Below, piece by piece: positions 52,190-62,649 of a stretch of 64,000 nucleotides of DNA. Below the pieces are notes generated by a model. It made no database searches, had not been told where the DNA came from, and worked only from the letters and a program-made list of their open reading frames with translations. This DNA comes from Hyperoodon ampullatus (lineage: Eukaryota; Chordata; Mammalia; Artiodactyla; Ziphiidae). The first letter of the stretch is position 1. Each line of letters starts with the position of its first letter. Location of the stretch: assembly GCA_949752795.1 (NCBI GenBank), contig OX457074.1, positions 5,035,527 through 5,099,526 on the forward strand. Reading direction: 5' to 3'. The position numbers were made by a program, and so were the translations under genes.

Positions 52190-52700
52190 CAGAAAAGCGA
52201 TTGTGCCAAAGGTCGGGGGCGCTCAGGGCTTGCCAAGAGACGGGGTCTGAGGAAAGAGCCGAGCGAGCGTGAAGTCACAATCGCAGGAAACCGGCGACAG
52301 CGTTGAGCCGGAGGAAGGAGGCTCGCCCAACCCTGCGCCCCTGGGCGCACCGAAGCGCGCGACTGCCGAGGAGTGGGCGGGGAGGCCCCACTCAGGACCC
52401 TCCGAGCCCGAGGTCCCCCATCACATCCTCCCAGACGACTCCAGATCGGGGGAATGGGGGGACAGGTGGGAGCCGTATCAAACCGGCCGCTTGGATGCCC
52501 TGTGCGCCCCTTACCCTGTTTCCCGAAGATGCTCATCAACTTGCTGATCAGTTGTCCCATGGCACGTCCCGGGTCAGACAGGGATAGGACTCGGGGGCCT
52601 TCGGGTGCCCGGGTCGAGTCCCGGCGCTTGGAGCTCCCCACACACACACCCCACCCCGGAGGGCCGGGCAAGCTTTACCTACGGGGTTGCGGACGCCCCA
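52190..52700 (-). promoter_or_regulatory. ARL5C: CpG-rich promoter region of ARL5C
   Basis: GC/CpG-rich block around the ARL5C start codon with Sp1-type 'gggcgggg' near 52377. A CTCF-like sequence with two mismatches lies nearby at about 52745-52759. Confidence 0.55.
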
Positions 52701-53639
52701 TGAGTCCGTCCCCTAAAGGGCTTGGGAATCCCCTGGGACGCTGGCCCCTCGAGGGCGCTATGAACCTCACAATGACAATGAGCTACGTGTCCAGAGCCCT
52801 GGAGGTGTAAGGAAAATGGGGTCCAGACTTCACATCCTCCCCCTCACCCTGAGAAAACCCCAGAGTCCTCTGGGTGGACTACTCCCCACTGCAAATCAAA
52901 GAGACCTAGCACAGGGGCCCACATCAGATGCCAGCTCTCCCTTCTCCGAGTGCCATGTCTGAGGCACTAGACAAACAAAACCCTAGGCCACCCACCTTCT
53001 GTACTTACTAGCTGTGTGAAGCAGACAGAGCCCACCGCTCCTCTCTGAGCTGGGAGAACATTCCAACCCTCTACGGGTCTCTAGTTGTTTCACCAGTGTG
53101 GGTCCTGTAGGCCTACTCAGAGTGAGTTCCCTTGGGGAAGGGCAAGGTGTCCCCTCCTTTTGCAGGCCCCTTGGTGATGAGCAACTTCTAGTAGAGTAGG
53201 GCTGCTTCTATGGTTCACTGACAAAACAACTGCTCCAGCACAGCTTTCGGATTCCCAAGGGTGGGCATCTGAAGACAGTGACGGAGCAGAAAGAGAGCTC
53301 TCTCAGCCGGAGACCCTGCAAAGGGGTCCAGGATACTAAGACCCAGCCAAGCAGAGCCTGGGCCAAGAGAGAGCCAGGCTGGAAGAGGGAGAGGAAGGGG
53401 GAGCTGCTTGTGGCTGTTTGTGAATTTCCTTCTTTGCTTAAACTGGGAAAAACCAGAAGACAAAAAGAGAAACGGGGAAGGCAAACCAAACTCAGGCTGA
53501 GGGGTTGGTTAAGAGAGACCAGTCACCACACGGGAGACTCGACTCCCTCTAGCCCACTGCCACTGCCCTCTTACATCCCATGAGTGTTCCCCTTCCCCAA
53601 GGGAACACTTTCACTGGTCTCCCTGCCTCCCCTTTACCC

Positions 53640-53960
53640 AGAGCATCCTCCTCACATCCCTATTAACCTTCCTAAAGCACAGCTCAGAGTCTGTTACTCC
53701 ACAGCTGATAAACCTTCAATGGCTCCCTATTGCCCACTGGAGTCAGATCAGTCTCCTCACCTGACACTGAAGAGCCTCCAGGAACAACCCCCACCTGCGT
53801 CTGCAGGTTATCCCCCATGCTCTGCATCCACGGTCCTTGCCCACACAGGCCCAACTATGATTTTGCTTCTGTATTTCCTCCACCTGAATGTCCTTTGCCA
53901 CCTCAGAAAGGTGGGTTCCTCTGTCCCTTTAGGTGCCCGCCATAAAAGCCACCTACTTCC
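53640..53960 (+). repeat. L2 LINE fragment
   Basis: 'aaccttcaatggctccctat', 'gaagagcctccaggaacaac', 'ctgaatgtcctttgccacct'. Confidence 0.65.
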
Positions 53961-54055
53961 CAAGCCCTGGCCTGGTTCTCCAACTAAATGGGGCTTCTTT
54001 CTACACTGAGATGATAACTGGCATGTCTGCTTTCTCCAGTCAACTGTGAGTCCTA

Positions 54056-54179
54056 GGGAATTCCCTGGCAGTCCAGCTGTTAGGGATCCACACTCTCACT
54101 GCCAAGGGCCTGGGTTCGATCCCTGGTCGGGGAACTAAAATCCCATGAGGTGTGGCCCAAAAAACCAAAAATCCCCAAA
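54056..54179 (+). repeat. tRNA-derived SINE (short related family)
   Basis: Head 'ggaattccctggcagtccag', 'ggttcgatccctggtcgggg', A-rich tail. Target duplication about 'aactgtgagtcctag' (54042-54055 and 54180-54194, one mismatch). Confidence 0.9.
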
Positions 54180-54764
54180 AACTGTGAGTCTTAGAGGGCG
54201 GGGTCATGTCATGTTCATCTGTGTACCCCACCCCCACTCCCTGCCCAAGCCAGCGCCTGGCATACAGTGAGGATGTGTTGTTATTGGACTGAAGGGCCAT
54301 AAGTTAAGTTACAGCCTGAGAAATGGTCTTTGGAGTATTAAAAAAAGGAGTATGAGCACAAGTTGAAGAGGATTGAGGAAGGCTGGGAAGTTTGTGGAGA
54401 GAAGAGGGAACAGCTCACTAAATACAGAAATTTCATCCCACCCAGGGTGGTGCCCAGAGTTAGAAGGAAGGAGAACTGACTACCAGAGCCCATCTGGGCT
54501 GATTCCATTTCAGTCCTCGTTAAACAAGAGCTGGGGCTGCGTCTGGGTGGAGCAGGATAGGGGCGCTGAGGGTGCTAGGGGAAGCAGCAATTTTAAAGCA
54601 TTTTTACCATCTGTTTCCTGGAGGGGAGGCGGGAAGGAACCTCTTAATGTACCCTGACCCCACCATCAATAGCAGAATTGAAAGTGACGTTGTGCTGGCC
54701 GGAGCACATTCAGTAAACAGACAAGAGCTGCCTCTGCTGTGAGGCCCAGAGCCTGGATCCTAGG

Positions 54765-54880
54765 GGGTACTCATTCATTTATTCATTCATTTGACAAATG
54801 TGAGTCAGGAATTAGGAACACACCAAGGAAACAAAACAGACCCTGTCCGGGTCTTATGGAGTTTGTCATCTAGTTCGGGA
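54765..54880 (+). repeat. L2-like fragment
   Basis: 'attcattcatttgacaaatg', 'aaaacagaccctgtccgggt', 'ttatggagtttgtcatctag'. Confidence 0.6.
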
Positions 54881-55186
54881 GACAAATACACGCACCAAAA
54901 ACCAAAAAACAACCAAAAAAAAAAAAAAAACACACACAACCCTGAGAGACAGTAGGCTGGAAGGCCTGATTTAGAAGGGAGCCAAGGCACACGTCTCTGA
55001 GGGCGTGATTACCGGGGCTAAGACAAGATTTTTGTCAAGGGTACTGGGCTGGAAACCACACTGCTTTCCACCCTGCTCCCAGGCCCTGGTGGCCTCACCT
55101 CAGCTCACTTTTACAATGGTGGAAACCTTCAGTCTCTCTGACCTCAGCTCACTCTAGGGTGGAACCTACTCAAAAGACAGAAGCAG

Positions 55187-55398
55187 GGCTTCCCTGGTGG
55201 CGCAGTGGTTGAGAGTCCGCCTGCCGATGCAGGGGACACGGGTTCGTGCCCCGGTCCGGGAAGATCCCACATGCCGTGGAGCGGCTGGGCCCGTGAGCCA
55301 TGGCCACTGAGCCTGCGCGTCCTGAGCCTGTGCTCCGCAACGGGAGAGGCCACGACAGTGAGAGGCCCGCGTACCGCAAAAAAAAAAAAAAAAAAAAA
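55187..55398 (+). repeat. CHR-type SINE, short form
   Basis: Complete copy with long poly-A. Perfect 15-bp duplication 'aaaagacagaagcag' (55072-adjusted: 55172-55186 and 55399-55413). Low divergence from the other short-form copies suggests recent insertion. Confidence 0.95.
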
Positions 55399-55627
55399 AA
55401 AAGACAGAAGCAGCTGGTCAGGGAGGTAGATAGGAGGGGTCCCCAGCATCTTGGTTCCTGAGTTCCTGAGTCCCTGAGGTGGCTGCGGTCATAGCACCAG
55501 TCTCTGGGCCTAGTCCCAGCCGGCCTCACGGTTGTGGAAATCCTCACATGTTGACGACCACCAACGTGCTTATTGTGTGCTGGTTGAGGGCTTATGGTTA
55601 CCAGGAGACGAGAGTCTCTCTCTTCAG

Positions 55628-55793
55628 GGACTTCCCTGGTGGTCCAGTGGCCAAGACTCTGCGCGCCCAATGCAGGGGGCCGGGTTCTATCCCTGGTCAG
55701 GGAACTAGATCCCTCATGCCGCCACTGAAGATCCCACATGCCACAGCTAAGACCCAGCGCAGCCAAATAAATAAATAAAATTTTTTTTTTTTA
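55628..55793 (+). repeat. tRNA-derived SINE (gggacttccctggtggtcc type)
   Basis: Head 'gggacttccctggtggtcca', 'ggttctatccctggtcaggg', tail (AAAT)n then T-run. Flanking 'agtctctctct' duplication. Confidence 0.9.
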
Positions 55794-55989
55794 AAGTCTC
55801 TCTCTCCTCATCTCTCAATATCTCTAAGCCACCTAGAAATGCCTCTGCCAGCAAGTTCTGGGCAAATGTAATTTCAGGCAGAAGGCACGTGGAGAGAAGA
55901 CAGAAACATACTCAGACACCTGCCTCCTCTTCCCCTGCACCCCTTCCCTTGCAGAAGCTAGGGTATCCTGGGCCAGGGGAATTAGCACG

Positions 55990-56120
55990 AGACTTGGGGG
56001 TCACGGACACCGCAGAACTTGAAATCCGATCTCAGTTCATGTCCTTGCTTGATGGCTGTGTTACTATGGGCAGACTGCTTAACCTCGCTGAGCTTTATCT
56101 GTAAACTGAAGCTAATGAGC
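55990..56120 (+). repeat. MIR SINE fragment
   Basis: 'ttgatggctgtgttactatg', 'gactgcttaacctcgctgag', 'ctttatctgtaaactgaagc'. Confidence 0.6.
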
Positions 56121-56449
56121 CCTGCCTTTGATTTTAAAGTACCAGGGTCCACTGCACATGGAGTTCCTCTGTGCAGCCCCAGACCAAGCCTGTTTTCTGC
56201 TCTCCTCCTCTTGGACGTTCTCCCACATGCACCTTAAACCCACCTTGTCCAAAGCTAAGTATCATTTCTGCCTCTGACCTGTTTTTTCACCTGCTTCCTC
56301 TATGTCTGGGAAGACCCTCACCCACAGTCACCCCAGATGCCTCCCTTTTTCTCACGAGCTGCCTCCAATCACTCTCCAAGAGCTCTCAATCGTAACTGCT
56401 AGATGTCTCTGGCAGCCACCGCCTCCCATTCCACTGAAAACCCGCCTCA

Positions 56450-56965
56450 TTTTTCACCTGGAGCATTGCAGCTGTTTCCAAGCTAGGCGCCCCTCCAATC
56501 TATGCTCCAAACTGCAACCGAGGCAAGCTTACCATCGCTGCTTACAGTCCTTCGGTTTCTGATACCAGCTTGAGGACAAAGCCCAAACTCCCTAGTGTGA
56601 CTCAAGGCCCCTGTGACTTGCTCCCGCTGACCCCTCTCTTACCACCACCTTGAGAGCACACTTTGCTAGCAAAGTGCCAAGAACGTGTCCTGCGTGTCAC
56701 CTATTTCCTCTGCCTTGAACACTTCCCCTCCTTCTCGCCCAGGTTAATTCCTAACCAGCCTTCTAGACTCCACTCAAGCCTCACCTCCTCCACGAAGCAC
56801 CCCCTGATCTCCCCAGGTTAAGGCAGGGACCCCTCTTCCAGGTTCCCCCAGGACCCACTGCTTCCCACATCAGAGAGCTCGTTGTGCTGTCCTGAATCGT
56901 CTGTGGCTCCCACTTAGACTTGTGCCTGGCACATAGTAGATGCTCAATACATGTTTGCTCAATGA
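56450..56965 (+). repeat. L2 LINE fragment
   Basis: 'gcaaagtgccaagaacgtgt'-type middle, 'ctcctccacgaagcaccccc', 'gcctggcacatagtagatgc', 'tcaatacatgtttgctcaat'. Confidence 0.65.
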
Positions 56966-57856
56966 ATAAACACAGGAAAGAAAGATCGATTCCATTGAAA
57001 GGCAGTGGGAGGAGCACTACGATGGCAGGCAGGCTGGGCTCCTGTCCCAGCAGTGCTGGCTTTGTCATCACCTCCCTGCTGACTATGGGCCAGTCACTCG
57101 ACCCGTGGGCCTTCCCAGCTCCTCGTTCCTTGGGTTTGCTAACCCCTCATCTGGAGGGTCCTGACGTCTGTTGCCCTCTACACACACACGTTGCGCAGGA
57201 GCATTCAGGTCCACCACCCCAAAAACAAGAACCACGAGAGTGGAGAAATGGTGTGTGCGTGCTGGGTGAGGCAGGATACAGGCGACAGCAGGAAGGATCA
57301 ACCGTCACAAGTCCACATCCAGCCAGCTGACGGTGGCAGGAACGGGCACCGTCACGATCTCTCAGTCTGGGACGGGGATGGGGGTTCCTGATTCTCTGCC
57401 CTTTCCCACAAACAGACCTCTCCCCCTCCCACCAGGTTGGTTAGCAGGGGCTGGGGTGGGTAGTTGTGGAGGCATCGGTGGAGAGAGCCGGAAGCTCAGC
57501 CCATCCCTCCCTGGGGAGTTGGGGAGCGGCTGAGGCCACAGGAGCAGAGAAGCAAGCACCGGCCTCGAAGACAGGGTGCCAGTGGCTCTGGATCTGACCC
57601 CTGAACACCACCGGGGGCACCCCACTTCCCGTCTCAGCTTCCAGCTTTCCCTGGCTCTACTTATGGGGAGACAGAGCGGACAGGCATGGGGCTTGGGGCT
57701 GAGCAGAGCCGGGACTGGCCGCGGCTGTATTCCCGCACCCACCCCTTCACTCTCCCTCCCTGCACGTCAGCAGCTCCCACACACCTAGGCTGGCAACCAT
57801 GCGGCGGGAACAAAGAAGCAGGCTCAGGAGGTGGCCGCAAAGGACAGGATGGCGGT

Positions 57857-57862
57857 TTTATA
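57857..57862 (-). terminator. CACNB1: Putative CACNB1 polyadenylation signal (variant)
   Basis: TATAAA hexamer on the minus strand, a known weaker variant. Position fits a 3' UTR of about 1.4 kb. Confidence 0.4.
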
Positions 57863-58257
57863 TGTGGCAAAATACTTCTCCTAGGGGAGTACAGACGGAC
57901 AGACAGACAGACGGGGGCACAGGACACCAGACAGGAAGGGGAAAGGTTGGGCAGTGGTCTCTGCTAACCAGTAAGTGGAAGCTGCACCCCACCCCCGGGT
58001 GGGACAACATTGGCACAGGAGGTGGCGAGACAGGCATGAGGCGCCCATCCCTGAGGCGGGCAGCCGGGCAGGGCCCAGTCCTCGTTGGCACAATCGGCTC
58101 TCTCTGGCCCAGCTGGGTGCTGGTGGGGGTGGGGGACAGGGCTGCTGGGCTACGGGATGCTAGGCTGAGGGACCATCCAGGGCAGAGGGGGTACCAAGGC
58201 CTCTCCTGGGGGGCGGGGACATGGGTAAAGGACGGGATCACAAGAGGCAGATACAGA

Positions 58258-58283
58258 GCAGCAGCAGCAGCAGCAGCAGCAGC
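58258..58283 (-). repeat. CACNB1: (CTG)n triplet tract in CACNB1 3' UTR
   Basis: Plus strand (GCA)8 followed by GC; on the mRNA strand it is an uninterrupted CTG-type repeat of about 8-9 units. Confidence 0.92.
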
Positions 58284-59145
58284 CAAGCCCCCCGGGGGAG
58301 ATCCGAGGTCCTGAGGCAACCCCTGGGGTGACGATTACCTTTGGGGCACCAACCCACAGGGCCTCCCCCCTGGGGCCTCAGGGTGAAAGTGAAGCAGTTT
58401 TTTGGTTTCAAAATGAGCTGGACCAGAGTGTTCCATGGGCTCCACACCCAGGTGACAAGGGGATGGGGGGCTCAGATGCAGAGGGGCCCCCTCTTCTGAT
58501 GGCTGCAGGCAAGGGATGTTGTAGGCAAAGCTCATTCCTGGGGTAGGCAAAGCCTTGAGGCATGGAGGTGGTGGGGTGGGTAGCAGCATCTCGGGTTGCC
58601 CCCTCCTCAGGGTTCTAGGTCCTGGGCGGGCACAGGGCACTACATCTGATGCCTGCCAGCTTCTACCCAGACCACTCCCGAAGACGAGATCCCGGTGGGG
58701 CTTCCAATGCTGTAGCTTTCACCTCCCAGACAATGCTGCCAGGAAGCTAGGGGGAGGGGTGGGCATGGTGAAGGACCCTGGATCTGGGGCTTGGGGAAGA
58801 CAGCCCTCATGGGAAAGAGTCTGTGGTCTCCCTCTCCAGGAAAAGCCCCCCTACCCTTCCCAAATACTCCAGGTTGGAAAAAGAAAGGGCCACCCCGTTT
58901 TAGGACACTCATGTAGAGCCTGGAGTAGAAGGAGTTAAGGAGCTGCACCTTTTCTCTGGGCGAGGGAAGAGAGCCCCCTGAGGTGGGGAAGGGGATACTG
59001 CAGGAAGGTTGTCACCCCCCCATGCACCCACAGCATGTAGGTAAAAACCTACCGCTGAGGCTTAAGGGAGCCCCAGGAGCTGGCTGGAATGCTACCACCA
59101 AAGGAACCCCAAACATTGAGCAAAGGCATCTGAAAGGAGGGAGAC

Positions 59146-59160
59146 AGCGCCCCCTGGAGG
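59146..59160 (-). promoter_or_regulatory. CTCF-like motif
   Basis: Minus strand 'cctccagggggcgct' differs from the CTCF consensus CCACCAGGGGGCGCT at one position. Lies in the CACNB1 3' UTR, reverse orientation. Confidence 0.55.
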
Positions 59161-59246
59161 CAGGATACATCCGCAGTGGTGAGCCCCTCTGTCCCCCACC
59201 TCCCCTGGGCTCAGAGCCCTTCCTCCCACTGTGTGGCCCCTGCCTC

Positions 59247-59708
59247 TCAGCGGATGTAGACGCCCCGCCCCCAACCCTGCAGCTCATTCTTGTTGCGTCC
59301 CAGAACTGGACCCCCGCCCTCCGCGCAATAGCGCGCCTTATTCCGGCCGCGGTTCCGGTTGTTGGTCAGCTCCTCTTCATAGTCTTCCTCATCCTCCCAG
59401 GATCCCTGTCGGGCTGGTGGGGTGCTGCCCCCTGCAGGGTCTCCAAGCCCTGGCCCCTCGGAGGGGTCAGTCTCCATGTCCACACACGAGTCTCCCAGCT
59501 CCGTGTAGGCAGAGTTTCGGTTGCCAGGGGTGTCGGCATCAAACGTGTCTTGGTGGGACAGTGCCCGCAGGGTGCCCGCCCGGCCTGGCGGCTGGCTGCT
59601 GGGGTAAAGGCCTGGGGGCTGGCCCAGCTCTCCCGGGTACTCGTGCACGCTGGCGTGCTCCCCGGTGGCCCGTTCCAGCGACTGGTCCCCGGAAGCAAGG
59701 TATGGTCC
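59247..59708 (-). CDS. CACNB1: CACNB1 terminal exon, beta-1b C-terminus
   Basis: 154 codons including TGA. Acceptor aaccag, reads GPYLASGDQ to GRGVYIR. Contains [20 protein letters not shown] and [20 protein letters not shown], a disordered, Ser/Glu-rich tail. Confidence 0.97.
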   Translation of the reverse strand, partial: GPYLASGDQSLERATGEHASVHEYPGELGQPPGLYPSSQPPGRAGTLRALSHQDTFDADTPGNRNSAYTELGDSCVDMETDPSEGPGLGDPAGGSTPPARQGSWEDEEDYEEELTNNRNRGRNKARYCAEGGGPVLGRNKNELQGWGRGVYIR

Positions 59709-62169
59709 CTGGTTAGCAGGCAGATGGCACACACCATGCAGATCAGGCAGGAGTGAGAGAAACACAACAAAGCAAGGCAGGTTAGTGAGGGCACCATGAC
59801 ACCCAGCCTGGCTGAAGGAGAGGAGGGTGCTGACCCTAGGGGATGGGCAGCCGGCAAACGGCTCTGGAGCCCAGCCAGAGAGCCAGAGGACAGAATTCAA
59901 GGCATTTGCTCCTCCACTAGGAGAGGGGGCACCGGACCTTCCTAAGGTGGGTGAAGGCATGAACTCTCCTGGTAACCATGGTAGAGAGCCCACGAACAAT
60001 TAGCCATCAATTCCTCAAGGCACACGTTAATGCTGTCTTGGGCTAAATCATCATTAACAGCTCATCAGTATTGCCACTTGTTAGTGGTTGATTGGGTTAG
60101 TCATTGCCCCCGTTTCCCAAATATCCTAAGGGGGGATTTCAGCCAGCTCCTTCAGCGCAACCAGCCCCTAATCACAGGCTTCCGGAACCCCACACTTCCC
60201 CCCACCCCATTGCCTAGTCAGATGACAAAGTCTCCAAGGTTGATAGGATTCCTCCCCTGCCCCCAACAAAGACTCAAAGCTGCAGGCTGGGGAAGGCTGA
60301 TGGGTCTCTATCCCCACTGGCAACAGTGAGATGGCCCAATGTCCTCAGCACCAAATGCCACATGAAGATGGCCATAGAGGCTGCTGGGTGGGGTGCAAAG
60401 AGACCTGGGTTCTAGCCCCATTCCCTGCTACTTCAAGCTGTGTGACCCTGAGCAAGTGACTCCCATCTCAGTGGCCCAGTGTCTCTGTGGTGGTGTGATG
60501 GGGATTAGACTAGAGCAGCAATCTCCAAACTATTCCCTGGAGATCTGGGGTGGGTGGACAGGGCACAGAGCGCTTCAGGGGTCCCCGTGGAAGCGGAATG
60601 GAGGCCAAGGCCACTAGCTCCCTCTGAGCAGAGCAAGGATGCCTTGTCTACAGACTGAGCTGCCACATAAGATTCAGTGAACAAATGGGCTCTGGTGCTG
60701 AAAACAAATTTGAAAAGCAATGGTCTAGAATGATTTCATGGGTTTCTTCTGGTTCTAATCTGGAACCCAATACTTAATGGTCTGACCTCAGAGATAGAGG
60801 CCTTGGCTCCCATGGGAGGAGATCAAGGCAGGGTGGAGAACCCACAGGAGGGTCTTTCCTGGAATCTGTTTAACTGGGAGAAGGATGGAAGGTTCAACTC
60901 ATGGAAGATGCTTCATTTTGGGTCCCTACTGAGAAATCTCCTAAGATTAGGGCTCTGGAGGAGGGGGCAGTTTCTCTGGTTTGAACGGCCCTGCTCTGTG
61001 GGATTCCCTGCGTCTGAGGGCCCTTGGTCTGTTGCGTCTAAAATGCTGTGACCTCTGTTGGGTCTAAAATGGGTGTAGAGTCCAGCAAACATATATTGAT
61101 TTTCCTCTGTTTCTTCCTAGTCACGTATCCTACAAGGCCCCCAGGGCAAAAGCCCCCAGGGCAGCAGATATGGTCCTATGGGACCAGGCCCAGGGAGGCC
61201 CCACCAGCCAGCCCCAATCCCATCAAAAACCACAGACACCAGAAGCTGCCACTCACCACATTTTTTACAAAATAAAACTCTTCCCTTCCTTGCCCAGTGT
61301 TCACCGTGCTCAGTTCCTCAGTTCCGAGCCCTGGGCGGGAGGGGACGTGGGCGGGGCACCTACACGGGGTGCTCCTGCTGCTGGGGCACCGCCCTGGCCC
61401 TCTGCGAGGCCTCCAGCCCTCCCCAGAAGCTGAGATTTCTCCTGAGTGAGGTGAGCACCTGTACCTGGAGGTTGGAGACAGGGGCAGGGCTGGCAGCAAG
61501 GGCTGCAGTAGCCATGGTGCGGTTCAGCAGCGGATTGGGCGGAGTGCTGCTGGGCGGGTGTGTGGCCTTCCAATAGGCTTCCAAGTACTCGGCCAAATGC
61601 TCGCAGGCATCCTCCAGCTGATTCTCATCCAGGATGATGTCAAACATTTCCTGTGGAGGCGGGGTTAAGGGCAGGGCTGGGATGAGCTGGGCATGACCAA
61701 GGGGTGAGGGTGCGGCCTGGGGCAGTGGGTGGAGTCAAGGGGTTAAAGGACAAAGTTAAAAAGAAACCTCTGGATGTCCAGGAAGAGGGGGGCTCTTAGA
61801 CATATAAATCGGCAGAACTACAAGAGGTCTTGGTACCCCGATACTCCAGCTCCCTCATCCTAGATATAAGGCAACCAAGGCGTGGAGAGGGGGCTTAACT
61901 CCCCACAGAGAAGTGGTGCTTCTGGGACTTGAACATCCAGCACCCTTTTCCCAGAAAACCCGCCTGCATCTCTGGACCCCGCCCAGGCGTTCCGGTCACT
62001 CTCTGAGGCAGGCCAGAGGACACATGGAGAACCCAAACGTCGCACCCCCCTTCCCCTGGGTCTGAGCACTCACGGGGGGACACTGCGCGAGCTTCTCCGA
62101 GGCTGCTATTTGCACATTGAGGTGCTTGGACTGAGACTTCCCTCGAGACTTGATGAGCCTCTGAAGAAC
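59247..62169 (-). CDS. CACNB1: Voltage-gated calcium channel beta-1 subunit, last three exons
   Basis: Cytoplasmic auxiliary subunit of L-type and other Ca(v) channels. Its SH3 and guanylate-kinase-like (GK) core binds the alpha-1 I-II linker; in muscle it is needed for excitation-contraction coupling. Exons here: 62074-62169 ([20 protein letters not shown], end of GK domain), 61465-61650 ([20 protein letters not shown] to VSNLQ), 59247-59708 ([18 protein letters not shown] to WGRGVYIR, stop TGA 59247-59249). Together 247 residues, matching the C-terminal part of the 598-residue beta-1b form. All borders are AG/GT. Upstream exons lie beyond 64 kb. An acidic stretch [12 protein letters not shown] lies near the C terminus. 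No lesion seen. Confidence 0.97.
59709..61464 (-). other. CACNB1: CACNB1 last intron (beta-1b splicing)
   Basis: 1.75 kb. Its first 105 bases can be retained to code the beta-1a tail. Contains a MIR at about 60390-60520 and a MER-like old element at about 60510-60730; the rest is single-copy. Confidence 0.8.
60390..60520 (+). repeat. MIR SINE fragment
   Basis: 'agacctgggttctagcccca', 'agctgtgtgaccctgagcaa', 'gtgactcccatctcagtggc'. Confidence 0.7.
61360..61650 (-). CDS. CACNB1: CACNB1 alternative last coding exon, beta-1a C-terminus
   Basis: Read-through of the donor at 61464/61463 gives a further [20 protein letters not shown] and a tail ending PQQQEHPV, stop TAG at 61360-61362. This matches the skeletal-muscle beta-1a end, which carries the hydrophobic L..V..V-type heptad implicated in excitation-contraction coupling. 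Both forms keep open frames here. No canonical AATAAA follows closely. Confidence 0.88.
   Translation of the reverse strand, partial: EMFDIILDENQLEDACEHLAEYLEAYWKATHPPSSTPPNPLLNRTMATAALAASPAPVSNLQVQVLTSLRRNLSFWGGLEASQRARAVPQQQEHPV
61465..61650 (-). CDS. CACNB1: CACNB1 penultimate exon (beta-1b form)
   Basis: 186 nt, 62 codons, phase 0 at both ends: end of the GK domain and start of the variable tail ([20 protein letters not shown]). Acceptor ccacag, donor CAG|GTACAG. Confidence 0.97.
62074..62169 (-). CDS. CACNB1: CACNB1 GK-domain exon
   Basis: 96 nt, 32 codons, phase 0: [20 protein letters not shown] then [12 protein letters not shown]. Acceptor accag, donor CCC|GTGAGT. Confidence 0.97.
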
Positions 62170-62489
62170 CTGGTTTGTGGGGGGAAGAAGAGGAGCTCGA
62201 GGGACCCTGCAATGCACCAAGCCGGAGAGGCGGGTCCTGGTCGGAGCCAGTGTGGACAGACAGCATCGGGGCCGGGGGATGTTCCATGACTCTCAGCCCT
62301 GGCCGCCTCTTCAGAAATGACCTCACCAGTCCTGTGTCCATCCTACACAGTGCTCAGGCTCTCTCCTGGGTCTCATGCCAGCCTGTCCTGGGAAGTTCCA
62401 GCAGTGGCTGTAATGAAGGGCAATGATTCTCCTTCCCAACCCCTGTAACCTTTATAGGCTTCATTCTCTGGGCCAACTTCCCCTCCACG

Positions 62490-62640
62490 TTAACAGCAGT
62501 AGCCATCCTTTATAGGGACACGTGCTATGTACTGGCACTATTCCGTGCTTTTTACACAATCAATTCATTTAGTCCTGACAATAATGCCATTATGCAGCCA
62601 CTATGATTATTCTCATCTCAGTGATAACAGTAATAATGAT
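62490..62640 (-). repeat. MIR SINE
   Basis: 'gctatgtactggcactattc', 'caattcatttagtcctgaca', 'ttattctcatctcagtgata'. Confidence 0.6.
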
Positions 62641-62649
62641 GATAATAGC

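Larger units (their letters stand above)
47099..52560 (-). pseudogene. ARL5C: ADP-ribosylation factor-like 5C, inactivated
   Basis: ARF-family small GTPase gene; the ARL5 group works in Golgi/trans-Golgi trafficking. Six exons: 52515-52560, 51878-51938, 50592-50739, 49798-49881, 49122-49280, 47099-47147. All splice sites and phases fit a 179-codon ancestral frame. Exon 1 starts MGQLISKLMSIFGKQ with N-myristoylation glycine. Walker A GLDNAGKT (exon 2), DIGGEE-type switch II (exon 3) and NKQD (exon 5) are visible. Lesions: TAG at codon 104 in exon 4 (49825-49827), TGA at codon 116 in exon 5 (49272-49274), and a 7-bp tandem duplication in exon 5 (49152-49165) that shifts the frame. The longest product would be 103 residues without the NKQD guanine-specificity motif, and the mRNA would be a target for nonsense-mediated decay. 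Final exon ends with a stop at the ancestral place. Confidence 0.93.
52700..57835. other. Intergenic region between ARL5C and CACNB1
   Basis: No gene supported. Contains L2 fragments, three tRNA-derived SINEs and a MIR (separate entries). The stretches 52.8-53.6, 54.3-54.75 and 56.95-57.8 kb look single-copy. Confidence 0.8.
57840..59246 (-). other. CACNB1: CACNB1 3' UTR (inferred extent)
   Basis: About 1.4 kb downstream of the beta-1b stop codon. The likely poly(A) signal is the variant TATAAA at 57857-57862 (minus strand); no canonical AATAAA is seen between it and the stop. Contains a CTG-type triplet tract (58258-58283) and a CTCF-like motif (59146-59160). Confidence 0.55.
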
